Part shown: piece by piece, positions 9,396 to 19,536 of the stretch | Layout of the letters: the number at the start of each line of letters is the position of its first letter | Position numbering within the stretch: position 1 is the first letter of the stretch | NCBI GenBank assembly: GCA_028284285.1 | Contig: JANQSA010000048.1 | Location: 1-64,000 of the forward strand | Reading direction: 5' to 3' | Length of the DNA stretch: 64,000 nucleotides | DNA from: Croceivirga sp. | GTDB lineage: Bacteria > Bacteroidota > Bacteroidia > Flavobacteriales > Flavobacteriaceae | The notes under the pieces: generated by a model | Told to the model about the DNA's origin: nothing | The model's database searches: none | What the model saw: only the letters and a program-made list of their open reading frames with translations | Program-made: the position numbers and the translations under genes

Positions 9396-10481
9396 ATGAA
9401 GTACATTTTTAGAGTTTCATTAGTAGTAGTGGCTATCGCTACGATCAGCTGTAACGATAAGAATACTCATAACAACAGCAAACGAATAGCGTTAGTTGAC
9501 GACTATTCGGAAAGGATTGACAGTTTAATTGCAGCTACGCAACCTCATTTTTTTAATGGTGTTATCCTGATCACCAAAGATCAGGACATTGTATACAAAA
9601 GAGCATACGGGTACTCCGATTTTGACCACAAAAAGCGCATTGCTTTGGAGGATAAATTCAGAATATTCTCGAACAGTAAGCAAATTACTGCCGTGCTCAT
9701 CCTAAAAGAGGTTGAAAATGGCACTATTGATTTACACCAACCTATTCGCGATTATCTGCCCGATTTCAAACCCGCCTGGGCGGACGCAGTAACCGTTCAT
9801 CAGCTACTGAACATGTCATCCGGGGTTACCGCCCTTGAGGAGCCTTTGGCCTTCGCTCCCGGAACAGGTTTTCATTACAGCAACCCTGCATATGGGGTGT
9901 TGGGAAAAATCATAGAAAATGTAACGGGCGAAAAATACGCAGACGTTGCCAATGCCCTCTTTGTGGAATTAGGAATGAAAAACACCTATGCCTATGAATT
10001 TGGGATATCTGATGCCGGTCTTATCTCCGGCCATTGGATTTCGGATGATGATCTTAGAAGGGCAACTTTTGAGGAATATAACTTCACAGAAGGATCCTGG
10101 GAAGAATTCCTTCCGGGAGGCGGGATCATTTCAAATGCTTACGATCTCAACCTTTGGGACAAGGCATTGCACAATGGAGGTATTCTGAAAGCCGAGACAT
10201 ATCGTCTTATGATTACTTCCAATGTTATGGATACTACCGACATCGACAAAGGCTTGAAGTACGGTTATGGTGTGAATATCAATGAAAATGGGCCCATTAA
10301 ATACATAGGCCATCGCGGGAGAGGAATGGGATTCGTGAACATTAAATTCTATGTCCCCCACAAAAAATTAGATGTCATTGTATTGGAAAATGTATATCGC
10401 GACCATGAGGACCCCAGGGTAGTGTACCATTTTGAAACAAAGATCCGAGACATCATTTTGAGTAGCCACCTGGTGAAATAA
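9396..10481 (+). CDS. Serine hydrolase (beta-lactamase/transpeptidase-like) lipoprotein
   Basis: Likely start MKYIFRVSLVVVAIATISC; SxxK motif SNSK, YSN motif YSNPAYG, HRG near C-term. Confidence 0.85.
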   Translation: MKYIFRVSLVVVAIATISCNDKNTHNNSKRIALVDDYSERIDSLIAATQPHFFNGVILITKDQDIVYKRAYGYSDFDHKKRIALEDKFRIFSNSKQITAVLILKEVENGTIDLHQPIRDYLPDFKPAWADAVTVHQLLNMSSGVTALEEPLAFAPGTGFHYSNPAYGVLGKIIENVTGEKYADVANALFVELGMKNTYAYEFGISDAGLISGHWISDDDLRRATFEEYNFTEGSWEEFLPGGGIISNAYDLNLWDKALHNGGILKAETYRLMITSNVMDTTDIDKGLKYGYGVNINENGPIKYIGHRGRGMGFVNIKFYVPHKKLDVIVLENVYRDHEDPRVVYHFETKIRDIILSSHLVK

Positions 10482-10586
10482 TACCTCCCGCCAACAACAT
10501 ATCCATGGACTCCTCCCGGAAGTACAACAGTTTGACTTCGAAAAACCGAAAGAATTACCCCTATCAAAAAGGAAAAAAACGGTTTG

Positions 10587-11288
10587 CTATTTCCCGCTCA
10601 ACAATTGATTCACCCTACTGCGATACGTCGGGCCAATAGGGATCGTGTGATTTTCCAGGAAGATTTGATTTCCCTGAACACGCTTAATCCTATTGGTGGC
10701 CACCAGAAAGGATTTATGTATACGAAGGAATTCATCTTGTGGCAGTAGATTTTCCAGGGTGGATATTTTTTCATGACTGATCAGCATTTCCTTGTCAAAA
10801 AACACTTTTACATAATTCCCGTAGGCTTCAATGAACAGAATATCTATTATATGAATTTGATGATGCTGTTTGTCCCCTTTTAAAAAAAAGTGATTGCTTT
10901 GTGGACTGTCCTTGTAACCCTGGATTGCGGGTTCTTGCTTTTGATCAGTTATCTTATTAACTGCCTGTAGGAACCGGGAAAACGAAAAAGGCTTGAGCAA
11001 ATAGTCCATGACATCCAATTCGTATCCCTCCAGGGCATACTCTTTGTAGGCCGTTGTCACAATGATTTTGGGAGGATTCGTTACCGTTTTCAACCATTCA
11101 AAGCCGGTCATTCTGGGCATGTTGATGTCTAAAAAAATCAAATCCACCCTTTTTCCGGTCAAAATTGTTGAAGCCTCAAAAGCGTTGTAAGCGTTACCTG
11201 CTTTTTGTAAATGGGGTAATTCTGCACAATAGCCCTCAATGATACGGTGCGCAATAGGTTCATCATCAATGATGGCGTACGTAATCAT
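10587..11288 (-). CDS. LytTR family response regulator
   Basis: REC domain (IIDDEPIAHRII, DINMPRMTG, TTAYKEYALEGYELDVMDYLLKPF) plus LytTR domain (DILFIEAYGNYVKVFF...FLRIHKSFLVA). Confidence 0.93.
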   Translation of the reverse strand: MITYAIIDDEPIAHRIIEGYCAELPHLQKAGNAYNAFEASTILTGKRVDLIFLDINMPRMTGFEWLKTVTNPPKIIVTTAYKEYALEGYELDVMDYLLKPFSFSRFLQAVNKITDQKQEPAIQGYKDSPQSNHFFLKGDKQHHQIHIIDILFIEAYGNYVKVFFDKEMLISHEKISTLENLLPQDEFLRIHKSFLVATNRIKRVQGNQIFLENHTIPIGPTYRSRVNQLLSGK

Positions 11289-12247
11289 TTACCGGTAGAT
11301 GAATTCAACAATAAGTTCAAATGTACGGTATATACCGTATCCGTTTTTTCAATGGTGAGTTGATGTCGATCGGGATAGCTATGCGCTAAGCGTTTCTTCA
11401 AATTCTCCAGTCCAATCCCTGCTTTTGGACGGGAAGCATTGGGCTCATAATTGTTCTCGATAGTGAAAAGGATCTGATTTCCCTGCGTTTTTAAGCTTAA
11501 ATGGATATAGGCGTTTTCCGTTAATGCCTCAACACCATGCTTAAAGGCATTTTCCAATACAATAATGAAAAGTAGAGGGGCTACCTGAACCGCTTCATCC
11601 ACTTCATGCTTAAATTGGATATCCACTTTTTTCTGATAGCGGATTTTATGTAATTCAATATAGGTTTCCATATAGCGGACCTCATCCATTAGGCTCACAG
11701 ATTCTTCCTTGCCCTCATAAATCGTGTAACGCATCATATCCGACAATTTTAGCACTACTTCAGGCGCTTTTTCTGATTTTTCCACCACCAGGCCATATAA
11801 ATTGTTCAGGGTATTAAAGAAAAAATGAGGATTCACCTGGCTCTTCAATAAGGCTAATTCCGCTTTTCCTTTATCTGCTTGCAATGTCCTTAGCCAACGC
11901 CATTGTTCGTACACCCACAAAGCAGCAAAAACCGGGATCGGAATAAACATGAAATTCGCCAGATACAGGCGATGATTTTCTGTGGGATCAGGTACCATAT
12001 TGAAAAGGAAAAAATTATACGCTATAACCAATCCGTACACAGAAAAAATGGCTACCCTGTACTTTTTGAAAAATTCAGGTAAAACCAGATACGCCACTCC
12101 CAACCAGAATAGGATCAAAAGCGGAATGGTAACAGGACTATCCCAAATACCGGTATAATGGGGAATAACCAGCAGTACAGCCAGGAAAATGGTAATGACC
12201 CCTCCTTTGATGAAAGCCGTATGATATTTTTGAAAAAAACCATTCAT
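11285..12247 (-). CDS. LytS/YehU-type sensor histidine kinase
   Basis: LLKSQVNPHFFFNTLNNLYGL H-box; PLLFIIVLENAFKHGVE N-box; 4 nt overlap with the LytTR regulator. Confidence 0.92.
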   Translation of the reverse strand: MNGFFQKYHTAFIKGGVITIFLAVLLVIPHYTGIWDSPVTIPLLILFWLGVAYLVLPEFFKKYRVAIFSVYGLVIAYNFFLFNMVPDPTENHRLYLANFMFIPIPVFAALWVYEQWRWLRTLQADKGKAELALLKSQVNPHFFFNTLNNLYGLVVEKSEKAPEVVLKLSDMMRYTIYEGKEESVSLMDEVRYMETYIELHKIRYQKKVDIQFKHEVDEAVQVAPLLFIIVLENAFKHGVEALTENAYIHLSLKTQGNQILFTIENNYEPNASRPKAGIGLENLKKRLAHSYPDRHQLTIEKTDTVYTVHLNLLLNSSTGK

Positions 12248-12455
12248 CGCTCAAAAATAGGAATCCCTATAGCCACGCACCATCTTTTTTGACCAACGCC
12301 ATAGGTTTCGCGTCAAACCCTACATTTTTTGTATTGAATGCCATTGGTCTGTTTCACGTATCTCTATGTTTCGTTTTCCCTTGAGTTCATCAAAAGAATT
12401 TCAAGGTATTTCCAGGTGAATTTATGTTTGGATAGCATTACCTAAATACCGCATT

Positions 12456-13463
12456 ATGATACGCAAGATCTTAAAGATTTTAAAGTGGATTGGATTATCG
12501 ATTACTTCACTACTACTGCTAATCCTTTTGGTAGGATTAGGCTTTCGATTGTTTAGAGATGAACCCGTACCCCCAGGGAAACTTGTGGATATTGGAGGAT
12601 TCAAACTCCACATTAATAGCACGGGAAAAAGAAACAGTAAACCTACTTTGGTCATTGAAGCAGGAGCAGGAGGACATAGTGAATATTACTATTGGCTGGC
12701 GAAAGGCCTTCAGGATAGCCTACGGGTTGTACGTTATGACCGTGCCGGTATAGGCTATAGTGAACAAAGTGATACACCACGAGACCCGGAAACCATAGCG
12801 CGTGAACTGCATACCTTATTGAAAAAGACAGGCGAATCACCACCCTATATATTGGCCGGGCACTCCCATGGAGGACATTATATTCGGATATTCAAAAAAC
12901 TTTATCCTAAGGAAGTGGCCGCCTTGGTTTTCCTGGATTCCGGGCATCCGGATGAACGTGAACGACTACCCTGGCCGCCTTCTCCCAGTTGGTTAAACTC
13001 AGTGGTTTACGCCGGGGCCGTTTTAGGGGATTTAGGTATCCTGGATCTATATGTGACCCTATTTGGGAATACTATCATGCGGGCGCCAGGGCTGCCGAAA
13101 GAAATTACCGATCGTTACCACGACTACTTTTTAGACGGAAAATATCTTTGGGGTGTTTTGGAAGAGCATAAATGGCATAAGTGCCTGGAAGAAATGTCCA
13201 AAAAAGTAATGGAAAAAGACACCTTGCCCATTAGGGTTTTTGCCGGAACACATCTTAATAAACCAGCGCTTCGGAAAATGGGTATGAACCCGGAAAAGAT
13301 GTCAACCAATCGGCGAAAAATGCAAGAAGAAATGGCTTCTTTTTCTAAAAACGGCAAGGTATTCTTCATGGATGGAGGTCATTTTACAATTTTTATCAAA
13401 AAGGAAAATGCGGATATCATTTGCGAAGAAATACTTCAGCTTTTGGGTGAACTAAGGCACTGA
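12456..13463 (+). CDS. Alpha/beta hydrolase
   Basis: LVIEAGAGGHSEYY, VRYDRAGIGYSE, LAGHSHGGHYIRIF nucleophile elbow, DGGHFTIF catalytic His. Confidence 0.88.
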   Translation: MIRKILKILKWIGLSITSLLLLILLVGLGFRLFRDEPVPPGKLVDIGGFKLHINSTGKRNSKPTLVIEAGAGGHSEYYYWLAKGLQDSLRVVRYDRAGIGYSEQSDTPRDPETIARELHTLLKKTGESPPYILAGHSHGGHYIRIFKKLYPKEVAALVFLDSGHPDERERLPWPPSPSWLNSVVYAGAVLGDLGILDLYVTLFGNTIMRAPGLPKEITDRYHDYFLDGKYLWGVLEEHKWHKCLEEMSKKVMEKDTLPIRVFAGTHLNKPALRKMGMNPEKMSTNRRKMQEEMASFSKNGKVFFMDGGHFTIFIKKENADIICEEILQLLGELRH

Positions 13464-13726
13464 TTTGAAGACTTTTAAGGGTAACTACAGGCTAATGTTG
13501 GGAGTTTCCTATTTTACCTTAAAAGGGATGTTTTCTGACTAAAAATCATGTTTCCGGTATGAGCCGTAATCAAGGTTTGTGGAAAGGAATATTAGGAAAG
13601 CAGAGAAGCTGTTTTTTGAATTAAATGTTACCCAATGATTAATTTCTTTTATATCTACCTGTAATGGTGTAGTAAAAAAGCGTGCCTTCCCGCTACTGAG
13701 TCCACTAAAGCTGCTGATGAAAACCA

Positions 13727-14509
13727 CTACTCTTTACTTTTTGATGGATTTTTATTGACCAATTTCAAATACTCTTTTGCAAATCTTTGACCTAATTCAA
13801 TTGTCGACGTTCTATCAAAATGGTGATCATCTTGATTTTTTAGATTTAGAGAGCTGATCAAATACATGTTTTGCGCTATTTCAGGGATTTTTTTCATTTC
13901 CGCTCTGATTCCATTGTACTCCTCATTCCATTGTCCCAGTTCGCCGCATAGGAAAGGAAGATGCGGTCGATTCAAATCCTTTCTGATATTTTCAACAAGT
14001 AGCCGTAGTTTTTCCAGGTATTCTTCCGGGTTGTTTCTATTGGATTCTCCCTGGTGAAAAAATATGGCTTTTAATTCTGAATCCGGATATTTCTGTAAAC
14101 AGTTGATAATCCTATTGACAGTGGCTTCATAATATCCCCAGTCACCTCCCTTTTGAAATTTCTCGATGGCAGTACCCCCTCTTGCTTGCACAATAATGCG
14201 AATACCATCTTTTTTTGTATTGCTTAAATAGTACTTGCAAAACGAATACGCAGGACTTAGGCGTTGTAGCCCTTTTTTTTCTTTTCGTATGGTACTGTGT
14301 AAGTTCAACGGATTTTTTGCAGGAACAAATTCCCCCTCAGCATTCAGCAGATACGCCTTCCTTATAACAGTGGTATCACTTCCCATAGTTGCCCTGCCCG
14401 CCATATTGGATTGGCCAATAAATACAAACAAGTCTTTCTTTTGGGATCGCAAAGTGTCGCTTACGATGAGGCACAAAATGAAAAGGCTTATTACCTGGTG
14501 TCTGGCCAT
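13727..14509 (-). CDS. Sialate O-acetylesterase-like (SASA / SGNH) esterase
   Basis: FVFIGQSNMAGRA, FHQGESN, DDHHFDR motifs. Confidence 0.85.
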   Translation of the reverse strand: MARHQVISLFILCLIVSDTLRSQKKDLFVFIGQSNMAGRATMGSDTTVIRKAYLLNAEGEFVPAKNPLNLHSTIRKEKKGLQRLSPAYSFCKYYLSNTKKDGIRIIVQARGGTAIEKFQKGGDWGYYEATVNRIINCLQKYPDSELKAIFFHQGESNRNNPEEYLEKLRLLVENIRKDLNRPHLPFLCGELGQWNEEYNGIRAEMKKIPEIAQNMYLISSLNLKNQDDHHFDRTSTIELGQRFAKEYLKLVNKNPSKSKE

Positions 14510-14730
14510 TTTTACTATTTTCCAATTGCTAAAAGTAGTCGCTCATTAGCTGAGGCCTATCCGTATCAAAGACCGAAACGCTTTTTTCCCAAGGCCATCC
14601 CTAAGTGGTAAAGATACAATTTCATCAGGGGTTTTAAGCTTGCCTGAGATACCCCCGTTCTCAATAGTCACCTTAATTTTTCAAACAACGTTTTTTGATG
14701 CGCGTGGTCAAGGTAGTATTTCCTGATCTC

Positions 14731-15552
14731 CTACCCCAACCCAACATCCAGGGTCATCATGATAATGAATCCGCCGATAAAACCCATAGTGGCGATATCG
14801 GTATATTTATCCCGTTGGGTTTCCGGGATCACCTCTTCCACTACCACAAAGATCATGGCTCCTGCGGCAAAAGCAAGGGCGTACGGCAAAATAGGTTCAA
14901 AGGTCAATACCGCCCAGGCGCCCAGCACTCCGGCAATAGGTTCTACAATGGCAGAGGCCTGCCCATACATCCAGCTTTTTCGTCGGCTTAGACCCTGTCT
15001 TCGCATGGGGACAGCGACAGCAAAGCCTTCCGGGAAGTTTTGTAAGCCAATCCCCAGAGCTAGCGCAACAGCACCGCCAATAGTGGCCCCGTCAAAACCG
15101 GAAGCGACGCCTCCAAAAAGCACCCCTACCGCCAAGCCTTCCGGAATATTGTGTAAGGTAATGGCCAGTACCAGCAAGGTAGTACGGTGCCAGGGGGTTT
15201 TCACCCCTTCCGCTTCACTGGTTTTAAAATTGATATGTACATGGGGCAGCACCTTATCCAGGCCATAGATAAAAAGTGCCCCCAGTAAAAAACCCACAGC
15301 GGCGGGAATCACTTTCACAAAGCCCTCTCCCTCGCTCATCGCTATTCCCGGAGCCAACAAACTCCAAAAACTGGCGGCTACCATTACCCCTCCGGTAAAC
15401 CCCAACATTCCATCCATCCAGGAGCGCTTGGGATTCTTAAACAAAAAAACAAGCCCGGCACCGGCAGCAGTCAACCCCCAGGTAAATAAAGTGGCGTACA
15501 GGGCTGCTAAAATAGGGTCTATACTTTCAAAATAATCGATTACGGCTTCCAT
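14731..15552 (-). CDS. ZIP family metal transporter (ZupT-like)
   Basis: HNIPEGLAVGVLFGG and QNFPEGFAVAVPMR metal-binding TM motifs; EEVIPETQRDK. Confidence 0.9.
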   Translation of the reverse strand: MEAVIDYFESIDPILAALYATLFTWGLTAAGAGLVFLFKNPKRSWMDGMLGFTGGVMVAASFWSLLAPGIAMSEGEGFVKVIPAAVGFLLGALFIYGLDKVLPHVHINFKTSEAEGVKTPWHRTTLLVLAITLHNIPEGLAVGVLFGGVASGFDGATIGGAVALALGIGLQNFPEGFAVAVPMRRQGLSRRKSWMYGQASAIVEPIAGVLGAWAVLTFEPILPYALAFAAGAMIFVVVEEVIPETQRDKYTDIATMGFIGGFIIMMTLDVGLG

Positions 15553-15555
15553 GGT

Positions 15556-16209
15556 CTATTCTTTTTTTACGTAAAGATTGGTTGCGATCTGGTTGGAAAT
15601 CTGCAATTCGCGACCGTCGATTTGAATACGAAGCGAATCATCAAAGTCCTCCTTGTCCAATATGGTGATGGTATGCCCCAGAGCAATCTTATTTTTATCT
15701 AAAAACCGCAAAAAGGCGGAAGAGGTATCTTTTACCCCTACACACACCCCTTTGGCATGTACAGGCAATTCGCTTAATAATTGCTTGTCACGTTCCTTGA
15801 ACTCCCCGGTCTTGGACGGAATAGGATCCCCATGCGGATCGTATTTCGGAAAATCGAGCAAGGCATCCAATTGATCAATCAACTTTTCACTTTTAATATG
15901 CTCCAGTTGTTCGGCTACCTCGTGTACCTCATCCCAGGTAAAATCCAGTTTTTTTACTAAAAACACCTCCCAAAGCCGATGTTTCCGAATGATGGCAAGC
16001 GCTGTTTTAACCCCCTTTACCGTGAGGGAAACGCCCTGGTACTTCACATAGTTCACCAATTCCTTATCCGCTAATCTTTTGGCCATATCAGTCACAGAAG
16101 AGGGTTTGGTCTCCATTTCCTCTGCGATGGCATTGGTAGAAATGAGCTGGGAGGTTGCACCTCCCAGATGAAAAATCGTCTTGATATAATTCTCTTCGGC
16201 CCGGGTCAA
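15556..16209 (-). CDS. DtxR/MntR-family metal-dependent transcriptional regulator
   Basis: MTRAEENYIKTIF...TNAIAEEMETKPSSVTDMAKRLADKELVNYVKYQGVSLT; HRLWEVFLV; FeoA-like C-terminal domain; TTG start. Confidence 0.9.
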   Translation of the reverse strand: MTRAEENYIKTIFHLGGATSQLISTNAIAEEMETKPSSVTDMAKRLADKELVNYVKYQGVSLTVKGVKTALAIIRKHRLWEVFLVKKLDFTWDEVHEVAEQLEHIKSEKLIDQLDALLDFPKYDPHGDPIPSKTGEFKERDKQLLSELPVHAKGVCVGVKDTSSAFLRFLDKNKIALGHTITILDKEDFDDSLRIQIDGRELQISNQIATNLYVKKE

Positions 16210-16252
16210 AAGAAGTGTTTTTTAAAAATACATTTTATTTATCAAAAAGTAT

Positions 16253-16290
16253 TTTTAGATTTGTCTAAAATTTTAATTTGTCTAGACAAA
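16253..16290. promoter_or_regulatory. Two candidate DtxR/MntR-type operator palindromes in the divergent promoter region
   Basis: TTTTAGAtttgTCTAAAA (16253-16270) and TTTGTCTAGACAAA (16277-16290), between the divergent DtxR gene and TonB receptor. Confidence 0.6.
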
Positions 16291-16361
16291 ATTATTAAAA
16301 ATCTCTTTGTGTATTCCACATTTGATTTATTTTTGTTTAGACTTATTATAAATTGATATAT

Positions 16362-18722
16362 ATGAGAAATCTATGCTCCCTTCTTTTCTTCCTACCTGTC
16401 TTTTTTGGCAATTTCCTTTTGGCACAAACCGCTTCTGTTTCAGGCAAGGTCACGAGCAATGGGGAAGCCATCCCCTTTGCCAGTATCTACATCAAGGAGG
16501 GTACCGTGGGTACCAGCGCCGATAAAGAGGGTAATTATGAATTAACGGCACCTCCCGGCACTATCACCCTGGTGGCACAGGCCCAGGGCTACCGCACCCA
16601 AAATAAGGAAGTGACCCTGGTGGAAGGGACCGCACAGAAGGTTGATTTTTCACTTTTGGAAGATATATTAGGGCTTGAAGAAGTAGTGGTAAGCGCTACC
16701 CGGAACCGTGTGGAACGAAGGAGTGCGCCTGTGGTGGTATCTTCGTTAAAACCCAGATTGTTAACGGCCACACAATCCATTACGGTCGCGGAAGGCCTCA
16801 ACTTTGCCCCGGGGGTACGCGTAGAAACCAACTGCCAGAACTGTGGGTTCACGCAAGTGCGATTAAATGGCCTGGACGGTGCATATACCCAAATACTCCT
16901 TAACAGCCGACCCATATTTACATCACTGCTGGGAGTGTATGGGCTGGAACAGATCCCCACCAACATTATTGAGCGTGTGGAAGTAGTGCGTAGCGGAGGT
17001 TCGGCCTTGTATGGTTCCAATGCCATCGCCGGCACCGTTAACATCATCACCAAGGACCCCGTTTTGAACACCTGGGAAATTGGAAGCAACCTGTCCATCA
17101 TTGATGGAGATGCCGTGGACCGTATTGTTAATTTCAATAGCTCTATAGTGGCAGATGACCTTAAAAGCGGGATTACCCTTTTTGGTACGTATCGTAACCG
17201 GGAAGCCTATGACGCTAACGATGATGGGTTTACGGAATTGGTAGAACTCCGCAACACAACGGTAGGCGCTAAAGCTTTTTTCAGACCTACGGATAGAAGT
17301 CGGGTTTCGGTAAATCTGAATGCCATACGGGAATACCGTCGCGGTGGTGACCGTTTGGATCTGGCGCCCCAATTCACCGATATTACCGAAGAGCTGGACC
17401 ACGATACCTTTATTGGCGGAGCGGATTATGAAGTGGACAGTAAAGACAACTCCCAAAAAATTCAAATATACACTTCGGCTTCCTATACCAACAGGGACAG
17501 TTACTATGGTGGCTTGGGGGGCGCACGTACCCGGCAGGACAGCCTGTTGGCCAACAATGCCTTTGGAACCACTGAAGACCTGGCCTGGGTTAATGGTATG
17601 CAGTTCACCAAAGTATTCAAAAACAAGGATGTGTTAACGGCAGGTGCCGAATACAACTTTAGCACTACCGAAGATCAGATTCCAGGCTATAACCGACTTG
17701 TTGACCAAAGCATTAATACCCTAGGGGGGTATGCCCAATACGAATGGAAGCCTTCGGATAGATTTACTGCATTACTGGGAACACGATTGGATAATGTTAC
17801 TGTAGATGGAGACTATACCATTGGTGGTATTGCCAGGGCATTGGATTTGAGCCAAACGGCACTTTCTCCGCGACTTACCCTGTCCTATCAAATTTCTGAA
17901 GAACTTCGTCTGAGAGGAGGCTATGCCCGTGGATTCAGGGCACCGCAGACCTTTAATGAAGACCTGCATATTTCGAGCGTTGGCGGCGAACCCCAGTTTG
18001 TGATCTTGTCCGATGATCTGGATACGGAATTCTCCAATGCATTTACAGCTTCTCTAAACTATTCCAAAACGATAGATCTTGTACAGATGGATTTTTTGGT
18101 GGAAGGCTTCTACACCATTTTGGAAGACCCCTTTACCTTAGTAAGCACCGGAGCTGTTTTAGAGAATGGTTCTATCCTGGAAGAAGTACGAAACGGGGTA
18201 GGCGCACGAGTGTTTGGTTCCAACTTTGAGTTTGGAGTTTCCCCAAATCCCGAATGGCGCTTTCAACTGGGTGGCACCTTGCAACAAACCGAATGGGACG
18301 AACCGCAACTCCTTTTTGAAAGCGATGGCACACCCGGGGAAAGCGATATTGTGATCGATGAATTTGTGCGTGTTCCTAACTTCTATGGGTACCTGAACAC
18401 TACCTGGATTCCAAGCAACGCCTTTAATGTAGACATAACAGGCACGTACACGGGAAGCATGACCGTCCCCCGGGTAATAAGTGACACCGGATTTTTAGAA
18501 TTGAATGAGGTGAATTCCTTTTTTGACCTCAACATCAAACTGGAAACACATTTCGACTTTAGTGACTCCTTTATGGTTACGGTTTTCGGAGGGGTTACCA
18601 ACCTGTTTAATAGCTTCCAGGACGATTTTGAAGTAGGCCCCACCAGGGATTCCGACTATATCTATGGCCCGGATGCGCCCAGAGCTTTCTTTTTCGGATT
18701 AAAATTTGGCAAACTTCACTAA
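16362..18722 (+). CDS. TonB-dependent receptor with CarboxypepD_reg-like N-terminal domain
   Basis: Signal peptide; SGKVTSNGEAIPFASIYIKEGTVGTSADKEGNYEL; plug motif VVVSATR..., VEVVRSGGSALYGSNAIAGTVNIITK; C-terminal beta strand FFFGLKFGKLH; ATG at 16362 preferred over TTG at 16353. Confidence 0.93.
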   Translation: MRNLCSLLFFLPVFFGNFLLAQTASVSGKVTSNGEAIPFASIYIKEGTVGTSADKEGNYELTAPPGTITLVAQAQGYRTQNKEVTLVEGTAQKVDFSLLEDILGLEEVVVSATRNRVERRSAPVVVSSLKPRLLTATQSITVAEGLNFAPGVRVETNCQNCGFTQVRLNGLDGAYTQILLNSRPIFTSLLGVYGLEQIPTNIIERVEVVRSGGSALYGSNAIAGTVNIITKDPVLNTWEIGSNLSIIDGDAVDRIVNFNSSIVADDLKSGITLFGTYRNREAYDANDDGFTELVELRNTTVGAKAFFRPTDRSRVSVNLNAIREYRRGGDRLDLAPQFTDITEELDHDTFIGGADYEVDSKDNSQKIQIYTSASYTNRDSYYGGLGGARTRQDSLLANNAFGTTEDLAWVNGMQFTKVFKNKDVLTAGAEYNFSTTEDQIPGYNRLVDQSINTLGGYAQYEWKPSDRFTALLGTRLDNVTVDGDYTIGGIARALDLSQTALSPRLTLSYQISEELRLRGGYARGFRAPQTFNEDLHISSVGGEPQFVILSDDLDTEFSNAFTASLNYSKTIDLVQMDFLVEGFYTILEDPFTLVSTGAVLENGSILEEVRNGVGARVFGSNFEFGVSPNPEWRFQLGGTLQQTEWDEPQLLFESDGTPGESDIVIDEFVRVPNFYGYLNTTWIPSNAFNVDITGTYTGSMTVPRVISDTGFLELNEVNSFFDLNIKLETHFDFSDSFMVTVFGGVTNLFNSFQDDFEVGPTRDSDYIYGPDAPRAFFFGLKFGKLH

Positions 18723-18831
18723 GAAGCTGACTAAATGTAATGGTTGGTAGCCATAGACTTAAGTGAAGTTCAAAAAACATAAAGTGACTATCTCCCTAAC
18801 CTTAAAGGTATAATTTATTGTAATAGAACGT

Positions 18832-19416
18832 ATGGAGACACTACTTTTAAAAATTGGGTATGCTATAGTGTTGATAGGAACGTTTATTATTCGCTATCCC
18901 CATGAAAAGCGAAATAGATCCAATACCATTAGAGTTGACAAGAAGCATACTTTGGAAAAGATACTCTTAGGCCTGGTATTTCTGGGAATGATGATAATTC
19001 CGCTTATTTATATTTTCACATCCTGGTTATCCTTTGCTGATTACGTACTTCCAAATTCACTCCATATATTAGGGCTATTGTTAATTATTCCGACGCTATG
19101 GCTCTTTTATAGGTCCCACAAAGATTTAGGAACAAATTGGTCTGTATCACTGGAAATTAAAGATGGACACCAAATTGTTGAAACAGGAGTCTATAAATAT
19201 GTGCGGCATCCAATGTATACTGCAATTTGGCTTTGGTGCTTTGTCCAGATTTTGCTTTTGAACAACTATATTGCAGGACTCTCGGGTTTGCTTTGTTTTG
19301 GCCTCCTCTATTTGCTCCGCGTTAAAAAAGAAGAAAGTATGATGCTTCAAGAGTTTGGACAAGAATATGAGGACTATATGAAAAGAACCAGGCGAATTAT
19401 CCCGTTTGTACTTTGA
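18832..19416 (+). CDS. Isoprenylcysteine carboxylmethyltransferase-like / phospholipid methyltransferase family membrane protein
   Basis: VETGVYKYVRHPMYTAIWLW and EEXMMLQEFGQEYEDYMKRTRRIIPF motifs. Confidence 0.88.
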   Translation: METLLLKIGYAIVLIGTFIIRYPHEKRNRSNTIRVDKKHTLEKILLGLVFLGMMIIPLIYIFTSWLSFADYVLPNSLHILGLLLIIPTLWLFYRSHKDLGTNWSVSLEIKDGHQIVETGVYKYVRHPMYTAIWLWCFVQILLLNNYIAGLSGLLCFGLLYLLRVKKEESMMLQEFGQEYEDYMKRTRRIIPFVL

Positions 19417-19536
19417 ATAGAACCTAGATAAATACCATAAGTTGAAATATTCACCCGTGAAAATCTCAAAACAAAAAAACAAAACTCATTTAAACCGAAA
19501 GGGTTGTACTTAAAACCCGACACTATTCCATATAGG

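Noticed and set aside
12291-12349. GACCAA...TTGGTC inverted repeat between the histidine kinase and hydrolase genes
   Set aside because: Only 6 bp arms with a ~47 nt spacer; easily expected by chance.
16589-17137. 182 aa minus-strand ORF within the TonB receptor
   Set aside because: Antisense shadow of a confidently assigned CDS; no recognisable domain.
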